Assembly: GCA_023252335.1 (NCBI GenBank)
Contig: JAJPEA010000034.1
Span: 1-15,053, forward strand
Length of the DNA stretch: 15,053 nt
Reading direction: 5' to 3'
Origin: Nitrosotalea sp.
GTDB taxonomy: Archaea; Thermoproteota; Nitrososphaeria; Nitrososphaerales; Nitrosopumilaceae
Under the pieces are notes generated by a model. It saw only the letters and a program-made list of their open reading frames with translations. It was not told the origin of the DNA and ran no database searches. The stretch's first letter is position 1; the number at the start of each line of letters is the position of its first letter. Below, one piece after another: positions 7,679 to 15,053 of the stretch. The position numbers and the translations under genes were made by a program.

Positions 7679-8045
7679 TTACTGTTTTTCAATTATGATT
7701 CCACGTTGATCATAACCTGTAATTCTTGCTCCGGTTCCAAGAGGAAGATCTGCCGGAGATTTGATGCCTGCCATAAAACCAGAGATTCTTAACTCAGAAT
7801 CGTTTAACTTCATAACTACCCACGCATATGGAACATATTCTTCGTATCCATCTGGAGGCACAGTAATTATCGTATAAGTAACAATAGTACCTTTGCCATC
7901 AATTATGGCATTCTCAAATCCTTTATTCCCACAATTTTGGCAGAAATACGTAGTGACAAGATGATGGTGTCCACATTTTGTACATTTTCTAGTCAAGACT
8001 TTACCTAATTTGGCATTGCTAACGAATTCTTCTTTGGTGAGCAAT

Positions 8046-8053
<8 letters not shown>
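7679..8053 (-). CDS. DUF35 zinc-ribbon/OB-fold acyl-CoA-associated protein
   Basis: A rubredoxin-like zinc ribbon (CTKC and CQNC, with the paired Cys 11 residues apart) is followed by an OB fold (GTIVTYTIITVPPDGYEEYVP and on), the architecture of DUF35 proteins. In archaea these bind acetoacetyl-CoA thiolase and, in methanogens, bridge it to HMG-CoA synthase so that the intermediate is channelled. The gene directly follows the thiolase, which supports a thiolase partner. The frame stays open up to a TTG at 8095, but that would overlap the thiolase by 50 bp and add residues the family does not usually have. I prefer GTG at 8053 (8-bp overlap, 124 aa); TTG at 8044, just past the thiolase stop, is also possible. 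No HMG-CoA synthase gene is in the window. Confidence 0.87.
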
Positions 8054-9200
<1,147 letters not shown>

Positions 9201-9221
9201 AAATCTCGCTGACTAGATTCC

Positions 9222-9230
9222 ATATAAAAA
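9222..9230 (-). promoter_or_regulatory. TATA box for the thiolase/DUF35 operon
   Basis: The minus strand reads TTTTTATAT, centred 26 nt before the GTG at 9200, so transcription should begin at or next to the start codon. It lies in the 63-bp divergent gap shared with the zinc-finger gene at 9264. Confidence 0.5.
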
Positions 9231-9263
9231 TTCTTCAGTAGTTTCTTTAATCCAGTAAACAAT

Positions 9264-9731
9264 ATGACATCATCATTGAAAGACCAAATTACTCAGATAT
9301 CAATAGTCAAAAAACGAGTAAATCCTAGAAATTCTGTAAAGATAACAGAGAAAAAAATTGGCAAGATCCAAAGTGAGATAAGACAATACTATGACAAGAA
9401 TGGATATCTTTCATGGTCTGAGAAAAAGAGAAAATATGTCATATTAGGTACAAATACACCTGTTAATGGTCTTGTAGAATGTCCGGATTGCCACATAGGA
9501 AAACTTCTCATAATAAGATCTCGTCAGACAAAGAAACGATTCATCGGATGCTCAAATTACTATAATGGATGTAAAGCATCATCACCGCTAATACAGAGAG
9601 GTATGATTTGTGCAACAAGAATTTCTTGCAAGATTTGTTTGTGGCCAATTATTTTACAAAGATATTCCAGGAAACAAAAGTGGGCACGACAATGTTCCAA
9701 CATACGATGCGCAAGTAGAATTAGATCTTGA
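9264..9731 (+). CDS. Stand-alone tandem topoisomerase-type C4 zinc-finger protein
   Basis: This 155-residue protein has a basic N-terminal half (about 1-70, rich in Lys/Arg) and two C4 zinc fingers like those at the C terminus of bacterial DNA topoisomerase I. Finger 1 uses C73, C76, C96 and C103 (ECPDC...RFIGCSNYYNGC). Finger 2 uses C122, C125, C144 and C149 and is more degenerate. In topoisomerases these fingers bind single-stranded DNA. No topoisomerase catalytic domain is present, so this is probably a small nucleic-acid-binding protein; the target is unknown. The ATG start is the first after the divergent promoter region. Its end overlaps the convergent amidohydrolase gene by 11 bp. Confidence 0.8.
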   Translation: MTSSLKDQITQISIVKKRVNPRNSVKITEKKIGKIQSEIRQYYDKNGYLSWSEKKRKYVILGTNTPVNGLVECPDCHIGKLLIIRSRQTKKRFIGCSNYYNGCKASSPLIQRGMICATRISCKICLWPIILQRYSRKQKWARQCSNIRCASRIRS

Positions 9732-10530
9732 GATTGGTGTAAATGTCAGTACGTCTATTTTGTAAAAGCGGAAGTTTTTGTCTTACTTGTTTGACTTCAT
9801 CAAGCGAGATATCAACGATTCCAATTCCTTCTTTTTTCTTCATATCAAGAAGTATTTTCCCATAGGGATCAACTACTATACTTCTCCCACAGTAGATGTT
9901 TCCAACTTGATCTGGAGAAATTACATAACAACCATTCTCAATAGCCCTTGTTTTGTTTATTGTAATCCAGTGCTCTTCTTTCATTTTTCCTTGTACCCAT
10001 GCAGATGGAACTACAAGAATTTCAGAACCTGATGAAGCTAACATTCTAGACATTTCAGGAAATCGAAGATCGTAGCAAATCATCATTCCCATTTTTCCAG
10101 CACTAGTTTTTACAGGTTTTGTGATTGATGAACCAGGATAAAGTTTCGCAGATTCTTTGAATCCAAGTGCATCATAAAGATGAATTTTTCTGTATGTTGA
10201 TACGACTTTACCAGTTTTCCCTATGAAAAAAGATGTGTCATATACTCTGTTTGGTTTTGGGCTTTTTTCATACAAAGTACCAATGACTTGTATAGAATTT
10301 CTTTTTGCTTCTTCAGATATAGATGAAACAAATTCACCATCTATTTTCTCAGCAATTGTTGCAAGATCAGCAGGAGATTGAGATGATGGTGTATAACACA
10401 TCATGAATTCGGGAAAAGCACAAAGCGTTGAACCCTTGCGTGCTGCTTGTGATATGTATTTTAGAATTTTTGTTAGATTATTTTTTTTGTCTATTTCAGC
10501 GCGCATTTGAACTACAGCAATTTTTGTCAC
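9721..10530 (-). CDS. Carbon-nitrogen hydrolase (nitrilase superfamily, Nit2/omega-amidase-like)
   Basis: This 269-residue cytosolic enzyme has the full Glu-Lys-Cys triad of the superfamily: E41 in FPEFMM, K115 in YRKIHLYD and C152 in MMICYDLRFPE. The RFPE following the Cys and the YRK-HL form resemble Nit1/Nit2-type amidases, which hydrolyse omega-amides such as alpha-ketoglutaramate or deaminated glutathione. The true substrate cannot be read from sequence. Length matches the family. The start is GTG; AT-rich sequence (about 10546-10561) lies 16-31 nt upstream and no Shine-Dalgarno site is seen. The gene overlaps the convergent zinc-finger gene by 11 bp and follows the tautomerase gene by 34 bp on the same strand, so those two could share a transcript. 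Confidence 0.92.
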   Translation of the reverse strand: MTKIAVVQMRAEIDKKNNLTKILKYISQAARKGSTLCAFPEFMMCYTPSSQSPADLATIAEKIDGEFVSSISEEAKRNSIQVIGTLYEKSPKPNRVYDTSFFIGKTGKVVSTYRKIHLYDALGFKESAKLYPGSSITKPVKTSAGKMGMMICYDLRFPEMSRMLASSGSEILVVPSAWVQGKMKEEHWITINKTRAIENGCYVISPDQVGNIYCGRSIVVDPYGKILLDMKKKEGIGIVDISLDEVKQVRQKLPLLQNRRTDIYTNLKI

Positions 10531-10564
10531 AAGTTTTCTGAATTATTATAAAATAAAAATGTGT

Positions 10565-10741
10565 TTAGAGAGGATTTCCTGCCATATACCAATTTTCTTT
10601 TGGATTCTCCTCGAAGACCACAATTACATGACTTTCTTTTGTCTTGAGAATCTCAACTGCCGATTTGGTGATGGCTTTGGCAAATTCCTCTTTTTGTTTT
10701 TCGTTTCTGCCCGGATACATTGAAATTGTTATGAGAGGCAT
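10565..10741 (-). CDS. 4-oxalocrotonate tautomerase family protein, 58 aa
   Basis: An ATG at 10741 opens 58 codons ending in TAA (10567-10565). The product begins MPLITISMYPGRNEKQKEEF, the 4-OT pattern. Pro2 becomes the N-terminal catalytic base after Met removal. R12 corresponds to the catalytic Arg11 of 4-OT, and W51 sits where 4-OT has Phe50. The length is typical of the short hexameric subunits. Known members isomerise keto/enol acids, but the substrate here is unknown. The minus strand shows GGTGA (plus 10745-10749) just before the ATG as a possible ribosome site. An 18-bp imperfect palindrome lies about 30 bp upstream. It precedes the amidohydrolase gene by 34 bp. Confidence 0.88.
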   Translation of the reverse strand: MPLITISMYPGRNEKQKEEFAKAITKSAVEILKTKESHVIVVFEENPKENWYMAGNPL

Positions 10742-10770
10742 GTTTCACCGAGAGATATACGAAATTTATT

Positions 10771-10788
10771 CTTTGGTAATTATCAAAG
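10771..10788. promoter_or_regulatory. 18-bp imperfect palindrome upstream of the tautomerase gene
   Basis: CTTTGGTAATTATCAAAG matches its own reverse complement except for one mismatched position pair. It sits just upstream, relative to the tautomerase, of an AT-rich element (GAAATTTATT, 10761-10770) at promoter distance from the ATG. That position suits an operator. No U-tract follows on the minus strand, so a terminator for the rhomboid gene is less likely. Confidence 0.4.
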
Positions 10789-10837
10789 TTATTGTAAATA
10801 TTTTATCGTAAATTACACTCATAGCGCATTTGCAGAT

Positions 10838-11584
10838 TCAAGTTCCCCACTTGGTACTGCCACCTTTCCATCCATATCTTGTACCATATGTAAATTCTGA
10901 GCCATGAGTCTTTTTGTAAACATATCCAACAAACAATCCCACTAGAAATCCACCGATATGAGCAAAAAAGGCTACACCTGAATTACTTGATCCAATAAAT
11001 GCTGGCAAGACATTTTGGAAAAGGAACCAAAATAATAGCCACCATTTGGCTGAGATTTTAATGAGTCGAGTGAAAAATCCAAGAAACATTAGTGTAACTA
11101 CTTTTGCATTTGGAAATAAGATAAGATATGCACCAAGTACACCAGAGATTGCACCAGAGGCTCCTAATGCAGGTATTTGGCTGGAAGGATTTGAAAATAT
11201 ATAGAGAAAATCAGCTGCAACACCCCAAAAAAGATAAAGTGCCAAAAATTTTCCCCGTCCAAACTTGTACTCAATGTTGTCTCCAAATATCCAGAGAAAT
11301 AACATGTTACCTCCAATGTGCATTATACCCGCATGTAAAAACATGGAACTGAAAATAGAAGAAAATACACTGTAATTGTGATCTGCCAACCCGTTTACAA
11401 TATTATTGGGAATCGTACCATAAGTCAACAACATATTTTCCGCCCGTTGATTTGTAAATTCCCAAATCTGATGAGTAACAGCTATTTCCCAAAAAAAGAC
11501 GATGATGTTGATTGCAATTAATGAATAAGTTATGTAAGGTCTGTATCCTACAGGTTTTGGATTTTCATCTCTAATAGGTAACAT
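10838..11584 (-). CDS. Rhomboid family intramembrane serine protease
   Basis: This 248-residue polytopic membrane protein has at least six hydrophobic helices. It carries the rhomboid signature: the His/Asn motif HAGIMHIGGN (H84, H89, N93), the catalytic Ser in GASGAISG (S143) and the catalytic His in FFAHIGGFLVG (H209). Such enzymes cut substrate transmembrane helices within the membrane; the substrate here is unknown. The ATG start has a TATA box centred 27 nt upstream and no Shine-Dalgarno site. The hydrophilic C-terminal tail (about 225-248) is rich in Gly, Lys and Tyr. It lies 44 bp downstream of the secreted 557-aa protein gene on the same strand. Confidence 0.93.
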   Translation of the reverse strand: MLPIRDENPKPVGYRPYITYSLIAINIIVFFWEIAVTHQIWEFTNQRAENMLLTYGTIPNNIVNGLADHNYSVFSSIFSSMFLHAGIMHIGGNMLFLWIFGDNIEYKFGRGKFLALYLFWGVAADFLYIFSNPSSQIPALGASGAISGVLGAYLILFPNAKVVTLMFLGFFTRLIKISAKWWLLFWFLFQNVLPAFIGSSNSGVAFFAHIGGFLVGLFVGYVYKKTHGSEFTYGTRYGWKGGSTKWGT

Positions 11585-11606
11585 GTGTTGATAAATTCAT
11601 TTTAGT

Positions 11607-11615
11607 TTCTATAAG
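11607..11615 (-). promoter_or_regulatory. TATA box for the rhomboid gene
   Basis: The minus strand reads CTTATAGAA, centred 27 nt from the ATG at 11584. This spacing predicts a transcript starting at or next to the start codon. Confidence 0.45.
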
Positions 11616-11628
11616 AGCATTTTGTGAA

Positions 11629-13302
11629 TTAGACTAGAATTATTCCAATTTTGATTAGGTATTGGATTCCAGATACAAAAGTTTGGTCATCGATCTGACC
11701 ACTTGACCATAATCCAGCATTATTTTTGACCCATGGGGGTACAGCAATACCAGAAGTTGGCTTGCCTGCAGTGGTTGGTGGAAGTTGAATTATTCCTTGC
11801 TTGATGAGATACTGAATTCCAGATACAAAAGTTTGGTCATCGATCTGACCACTTGACCATAATTTTGCATTATTTTTTATCCACGGAAGTATTACAATTC
11901 CATTTCCAGTTTGAGTTGGTGGAGTGACAGATTGATTGGTAGACTGGGTCAGTGAATCATCGTTTGTCACGGTAGAAGGTATCACAACATTTCCTCTGGC
12001 CATTCCAATTCTTGTCATATCAGGAATACCGTTGGTAACTATTGATTTTACATGTATGGTTATGCCATATATGCCGTTACCAGGCAAGTTTACTGTTTGA
12101 GTACCAGATCCACTCTGTGCAACAGCGTCATTCTTTGACCATAGTACATTTTGATTTTTGTCAAGTAATTGTATGTCATAATCCACATCGCCTGCTACTT
12201 TTTGTTCTGTAAATGAATCATAGAAACTAATATTCAAGTTATTTTGTGAGTTTGCTGATAGGCTAGTAGGATTCCAGCCAAGCTTTATGTGCCAGCCACC
12301 AAAGTCTGTCAACATTGAAGCAGATGATTTTACGTTTGGCGTTTCTGGTGCCACTTTAAATTCTATGCCACTAGTTCCACTTGGGATAGTCTTTGACATG
12401 TTTAGCAAATCAAATTTGTTAAGGAATAGATGAACTATCATGTAATCTCCAAGCGAATATGGATCAACAATTATTCTACTTCCAGTAAGACCAAATCCTT
12501 CAGCACTTGCAGCATATGTAGGAGTATTAGAGAAAGCAGTAAGTGACTTTGGAACTCTCAGTTCTTCATGTATGAAGATGGGTCTGTCTTGGAATCTATT
12601 TACATCCCAGTCAAATGGCATATTCCAAGAAAATTGTTTGGTTGATTGATCAAAATTAAAATTCGATGTTTTATCATAGTATGAAATTAGTGTAGTATTA
12701 TACGAATTATTTTGGTACGTGACATTTTGTGTGGATACATCTCCAACACTGAGATAAGAATCAAACTTTGGTGGATTGGACGGATCAACAAGTGTGTTAG
12801 CATAATCAAGGGCTAGAATTTCCATATGAAAGTGATACAGTCCACCTTCTGTCAGTATTGGTCCTATAACATTGATTTCATCAGTTTCTGATGTCCATCC
12901 ACCCAATACTGGATCACGATCACCTTGTACTGTCCAGTGACCCGGCTCACCACCAGGTTCTAACTTGATTGTAAGATATCCTGTATGAGTGTAAAACAAA
13001 TCATTCATCAATATTTTGTCTCCCTTTGTTGCATTGATAAAAAATGAGACATTGTTTATCGTAGTATTGGTATTTGCATCAAAGAATCTAAACTGTATAT
13101 ACTTGTCACCTGAATTATCAGAGGTTATAATTGGAGGATTGACTTTGATGAAAAGTGTAATGACTCTGTTTCCAATGTTTGCCTGTACATTTTCTTGAGT
13201 AAAACCGTCTCCATATGCTTTTTGAGGAATAAATGGAACTGAAGATGATAAAACTATCAAGCCAAGAACAAGCGATAGTATGCTCTTGACATAAAGCTGC
13301 AT
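11629..13302 (-). CDS. Secreted protein of unknown function with two C-terminal WIK-type modules
   Basis: This is a 557-residue exported protein with a signal peptide of about 30 residues ending near KAYG. The body (about 35-450) looks like several beta-sandwich domains, with many N-x-S/T sequons. It includes a HFHME stretch near residue 160 that could bind metal and an IHEEL stretch further on. I do not recognise the body. The last about 90 residues are two nearly identical modules, 'PWxKNNAxLWSSGQIDDQTF' followed by VSGIQYLIKxGII, joined by a Pro/Thr linker; the metallopeptidase-like protein at 65-1210 ends with the same module. The ATG at 13302 is preferred to the adjoining TTG at 13305: it follows an AT box by 27 nt. 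There is no sorting tail or C-terminal membrane helix, so attachment is unclear. Confidence 0.75.
   Translation of the reverse strand: MQLYVKSILSLVLGLIVLSSSVPFIPQKAYGDGFTQENVQANIGNRVITLFIKVNPPIITSDNSGDKYIQFRFFDANTNTTINNVSFFINATKGDKILMNDLFYTHTGYLTIKLEPGGEPGHWTVQGDRDPVLGGWTSETDEINVIGPILTEGGLYHFHMEILALDYANTLVDPSNPPKFDSYLSVGDVSTQNVTYQNNSYNTTLISYYDKTSNFNFDQSTKQFSWNMPFDWDVNRFQDRPIFIHEELRVPKSLTAFSNTPTYAASAEGFGLTGSRIIVDPYSLGDYMIVHLFLNKFDLLNMSKTIPSGTSGIEFKVAPETPNVKSSASMLTDFGGWHIKLGWNPTSLSANSQNNLNISFYDSFTEQKVAGDVDYDIQLLDKNQNVLWSKNDAVAQSGSGTQTVNLPGNGIYGITIHVKSIVTNGIPDMTRIGMARGNVVIPSTVTNDDSLTQSTNQSVTPPTQTGNGIVILPWIKNNAKLWSSGQIDDQTFVSGIQYLIKQGIIQLPPTTAGKPTSGIAVPPWVKNNAGLWSSGQIDDQTFVSGIQYLIKIGIILV
11666..11863 (-). 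repeat. 150-bp-period direct repeat encoding the two C-terminal modules
   Basis: A 48-bp run is identical at 11666-11713 and 11816-11863, offset by exactly 150 bp (50 codons). It encodes the SSGQIDDQTFVSGI core of each module. Flanking bases are similar but diverged. The identity at third positions points to recent duplication or gene conversion. Confidence 0.85.
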
Positions 13303-13324
13303 CAATTAAAAAAAGACCTACAAG

Positions 13325-13333
13325 CTATTTAAT
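13325..13333 (-). promoter_or_regulatory. TATA box for the secreted 557-aa protein
   Basis: The minus strand reads ATTAAATAG, centred 27 nt before the ATG at 13302. It lies in the divergent gap with the 374-aa gene; a second AT-rich element at about 13355-13366 could serve the plus strand. Confidence 0.45.
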
Positions 13334-13390
13334 TCTTGGGCATCATGTGTTTAACATAAAATTATTAACGAGATAAAACAAAATTATAAA

Positions 13391-14515
13391 ATGAAAAGAC
13401 TAGCAAAAATATCATCTGTTTTTGCAATATTGGCCACAATACTGGTTTTATATTTTGTATCAAGCTCAGGGATATATCATTCAGGAAATGCAGTGTTTGC
13501 ACAGAGTTCGTCACTTACAATAATTTCGCTCTCAAGTGATAACAAGCTAATTGGCGAAGGTCAATTTGTAATATCACCAAATCCATTTACTGGTACAGGA
13601 AATTATACAATCAAAGATAATTCTCAAGATGACACTGAGAAGGATAAAGATGGTGTAATTGTTTTGTCAGGAATAAAAAATGGAGATTACAACATAATCC
13701 AGATAGATACTACATCAGGATATAGTGTTGACCAAATTCAAAAAACAATTCAAGTGAATAATTCATCAGGTGTAGCTACGTTTACTGATTTTCCAATCAA
13801 TAATGCCACAGCATCTTCAACCTCTACAAGAAGTGTTACCTATACAACCAAGTTTGAGTGTGGATCAATATTTGCAGGAGAGGGGCCATTAAGGCCTGGT
13901 CATTATGATACAGACATTAGTTTATTTAATAAGCAAAAATTCCAGATTCAAGTTCTTTGGAATTCCGTGCCTAACAATGGTCCAAGTTCAAATGCTATTT
14001 TGTTGAAGATGGATTCTGAAACATCAAAAAGTATAACTTGTCAAGACATTAGGACAGCACTTGGAAACAATAATGAAAATTTCATTGAGGGATTTACTAT
14101 TATCAACGTTCCACTAGATTCAACACTTGGTGGAGGAATAACAATGACAAATCCATCATCAAACGATATCAATGTGTTAGATGTTCAGGCATTTTATACT
14201 GCAAATGCTTTGGATACTCTTCCTCATGAAGTAATTGTGGACAAAATTTCATTTTACATAATACAAGATGGTAGTGGAAAGATTCCAGTCAACATGATGC
14301 AAAAAACCCTCGATATGTCAATTCCATCTGGTCTAAATCAGATATCAGATACTGAAAAGAAAGTAAAAGATGTTCTTGCAAAACAATATACTCTTTCTGA
14401 CGACGACTTGGCAAAAATTGTGATCAGGATAAAAGATGTCTCAGTTGGAGTCGGTGTCTTGATAGATGATCATGCTATATCATTATCTACAGTCAAGCCA
14501 GAACTAGGTTCCTAA
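13391..14515 (+). CDS. Secreted protein with an SpaA/Cna-B-like domain and a conserved C-rich domain of unknown function
   Basis: This 374-residue protein has a signal peptide ending near AVFA/QSSS (about residue 37). Residues about 40-135 resemble the prealbumin-like fold of SpaA/Cna-B surface proteins: a first strand, GEGQFVISPNPFTG, then DGVIVLSGIKNGDYNIIQ and SGYSVDQIQKTIQV. The next domain (about 148-275) begins YTTKFECGSIFAGEGPLRPG and ends in VLDVQAFYTA, a pattern I associate with secreted proteins of unknown function found widely in bacteria and archaea. The C-terminal about 90 residues are unrecognised. The expected SpaA isopeptide Lys/Asn/Glu residues are not clear. It is divergent from the 557-aa gene and convergent with the copper protein. 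A cell-surface or matrix role is inferred. Confidence 0.7.
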   Translation: MKRLAKISSVFAILATILVLYFVSSSGIYHSGNAVFAQSSSLTIISLSSDNKLIGEGQFVISPNPFTGTGNYTIKDNSQDDTEKDKDGVIVLSGIKNGDYNIIQIDTTSGYSVDQIQKTIQVNNSSGVATFTDFPINNATASSTSTRSVTYTTKFECGSIFAGEGPLRPGHYDTDISLFNKQKFQIQVLWNSVPNNGPSSNAILLKMDSETSKSITCQDIRTALGNNNENFIEGFTIINVPLDSTLGGGITMTNPSSNDINVLDVQAFYTANALDTLPHEVIVDKISFYIIQDGSGKIPVNMMQKTLDMSIPSGLNQISDTEKKVKDVLAKQYTLSDDDLAKIVIRIKDVSVGVGVLIDDHAISLSTVKPELGS

Positions 14516-14539
14516 AAAGAAAAATAATAAAAAAGAAAG
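14513..14539 (-). terminator. U-rich terminator for the copper protein gene
   Basis: Immediately after the stop at 14552, the minus strand carries several T runs (including T6, T5 and T5) with no strong hairpin. This is the usual archaeal oligo-U termination signal. The same stretch is A-rich on the plus strand, so it should not stop the convergent 374-aa gene. Confidence 0.55.
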
Positions 14540-14551
14540 TTAGAGTTAAGT

Positions 14552-15053
14552 TTAGAGTTTTGGAATTCCTCTAGTCTTTGCAGCAAATACGACCATGCTC
14601 ATTACAGCAATTGCAAGAACTATTGATGCTACTGGACCGAATTCTGGTACAGTTGCATTATCTGATGCTGTAGTGTTTGCAGGTGGAGTACTTGTGGTGC
14701 TAGCTGCTGTTACAATCACTTGACCTACCATCCAAGGATGGACAGTGCAAAAGTAATTGTATGTGCCTGCATTTGCAAAAGTAAATTGGTATGTACCGCC
14801 TGGTTTGATCAAATTACCGCTGTCAAACACAGTTCCAGTTGTATTATCTGATGGTTGACCGCTTGTCACGTAGTGACTTACGGTGTCAGTATTTTTCCAA
14901 GTTACTGTTGTTCCAGGTGCAACAGTCAAAGGATTTGGAGAGAAGCAATTCTTTGCAGCGACACAATCCGCTGTTGCGGAAGAGCCTGCACCTTTTGTCA
15001 TATCAATTTCATTTGCTGTCTGTCCAAATGCTGGTGCTACACCTAAGATAGCA
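14552..15053 (-). CDS. Plastocyanin-like blue copper protein with PEFG-CTERM tail, N terminus beyond the window
   Basis: The frame runs off the window edge: upstream of the Met at 15001 it continues as AILGVAPAFGQTANEID, clearly the end of a signal peptide (cleavage likely near AFG/Q), so the Met is internal. The mature domain is a type 1 copper fold: the ligand His in SHYVTSG and the Cys-His-Met cluster in YFCTVHPWMVGQVIV. DC and NC near the start may form a disulfide. A Thr/Ala linker is followed by VPEFGP, a hydrophobic helix and a basic end: the PEFG-CTERM signal thought to be processed by an archaeosortase-type transpeptidase in Thaumarchaeota. It would be an extracytoplasmic electron carrier, probably in the copper-based ammonia-oxidation chain; partners are not visible here. 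Confidence 0.9.
   Translation of the reverse strand, partial: AILGVAPAFGQTANEIDMTKGAGSSATADCVAAKNCFSPNPLTVAPGTTVTWKNTDTVSHYVTSGQPSDNTTGTVFDSGNLIKPGGTYQFTFANAGTYNYFCTVHPWMVGQVIVTAASTTSTPPANTTASDNATVPEFGPVASIVLAIAVMSMVVFAAKTRGIPKL

Noticed and set aside
9778..10032. 84-codon plus-strand frame antisense to the amidohydrolase
   Set aside because: It overlaps conserved triad regions on the other strand and looks random in composition.
11128..11352. 74-codon plus-strand frame antisense to the rhomboid gene
   Set aside because: Covers the conserved catalytic Ser region of the real gene; no independent support.
13016..13198. 60-codon plus-strand frame inside the 557-aa gene
   Set aside because: Shadow frame antisense to the secreted protein; no motif.
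14839..15051. Two overlapping plus-strand frames antisense to the copper protein
   Set aside because: The minus strand encodes an unmistakable plastocyanin fold; the plus frames arise from its codon pattern.

Overview
The window looks like the chromosome of an ammonia-oxidising archaeon (Nitrososphaerota/Thaumarchaeota, most like the Nitrosopumilales). Support: low GC; a type 1 copper protein ending in a PEFG-CTERM sorting tail; tandem 'PWIKNNA..W..GQIDD..F..GIQYLI' modules typical of secreted proteins in this group; a class II ribonucleotide reductase; an archaeal SCP2-type thiolase paired with a DUF35 zinc-ribbon/OB protein; and promoters with an AT box about 27 nt from the start codon, as expected for leaderless archaeal transcripts. 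The genus is inferred, not proven.

Layout. 1-52: 3' part of a tRNA-Gly(UCC) on +. 65-2373 (-): two exported or membrane-anchored proteins, an HELLH metallopeptidase-like protein with two C-terminal modules and a glycoside-hydrolase-like TIM barrel lacking the usual acid/base Glu. 2412-7375 (-): a deoxyribonucleotide block made of nrdJ (B12-dependent RNR), a possible 37-codon leader ORF overlapping its TTG start, and upstream a 698-aa fusion (winged helix, ATP-cone, NrdD-like barrel, zinc ribbon) that lacks the glycyl-radical motif. 7444-9200 (-): a 53-aa zinc-ribbon protein, then the DUF35 protein and thiolase as an overlapping pair. 9264-9731 (+): a stand-alone tandem topoisomerase-type zinc-finger protein. 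9721-11584 (-): a nitrilase-superfamily amidohydrolase, a 58-aa 4-oxalocrotonate tautomerase family protein and a rhomboid protease. 11629-15053: secreted proteins, namely a 557-aa protein with two modules encoded by a 150-bp direct repeat, a divergent 374-aa SpaA-like protein and the C-terminal part of a plastocyanin-like PEFG-CTERM protein cut by the window edge.

How the genes work together. The most interesting region is the RNR block. NrdJ makes deoxynucleotides with adenosylcobalamin. The neighbouring fusion has a DNA-binding domain, a nucleotide-sensing ATP-cone and what looks like a dead reductase body, so it is a good candidate for a dNTP-responsive regulator of nrdJ, analogous in logic but not in architecture to bacterial NrdR. 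The thiolase/DUF35 pair belongs to acetoacetyl-CoA metabolism (mevalonate pathway or the last step of the 3-hydroxypropionate/4-hydroxybutyrate cycle). Most other genes appear to be single transcription units, and the two ends of the window carry cell-surface proteins. No mobile element, CRISPR array, rRNA or gene-free stretch over 300 bases was seen.
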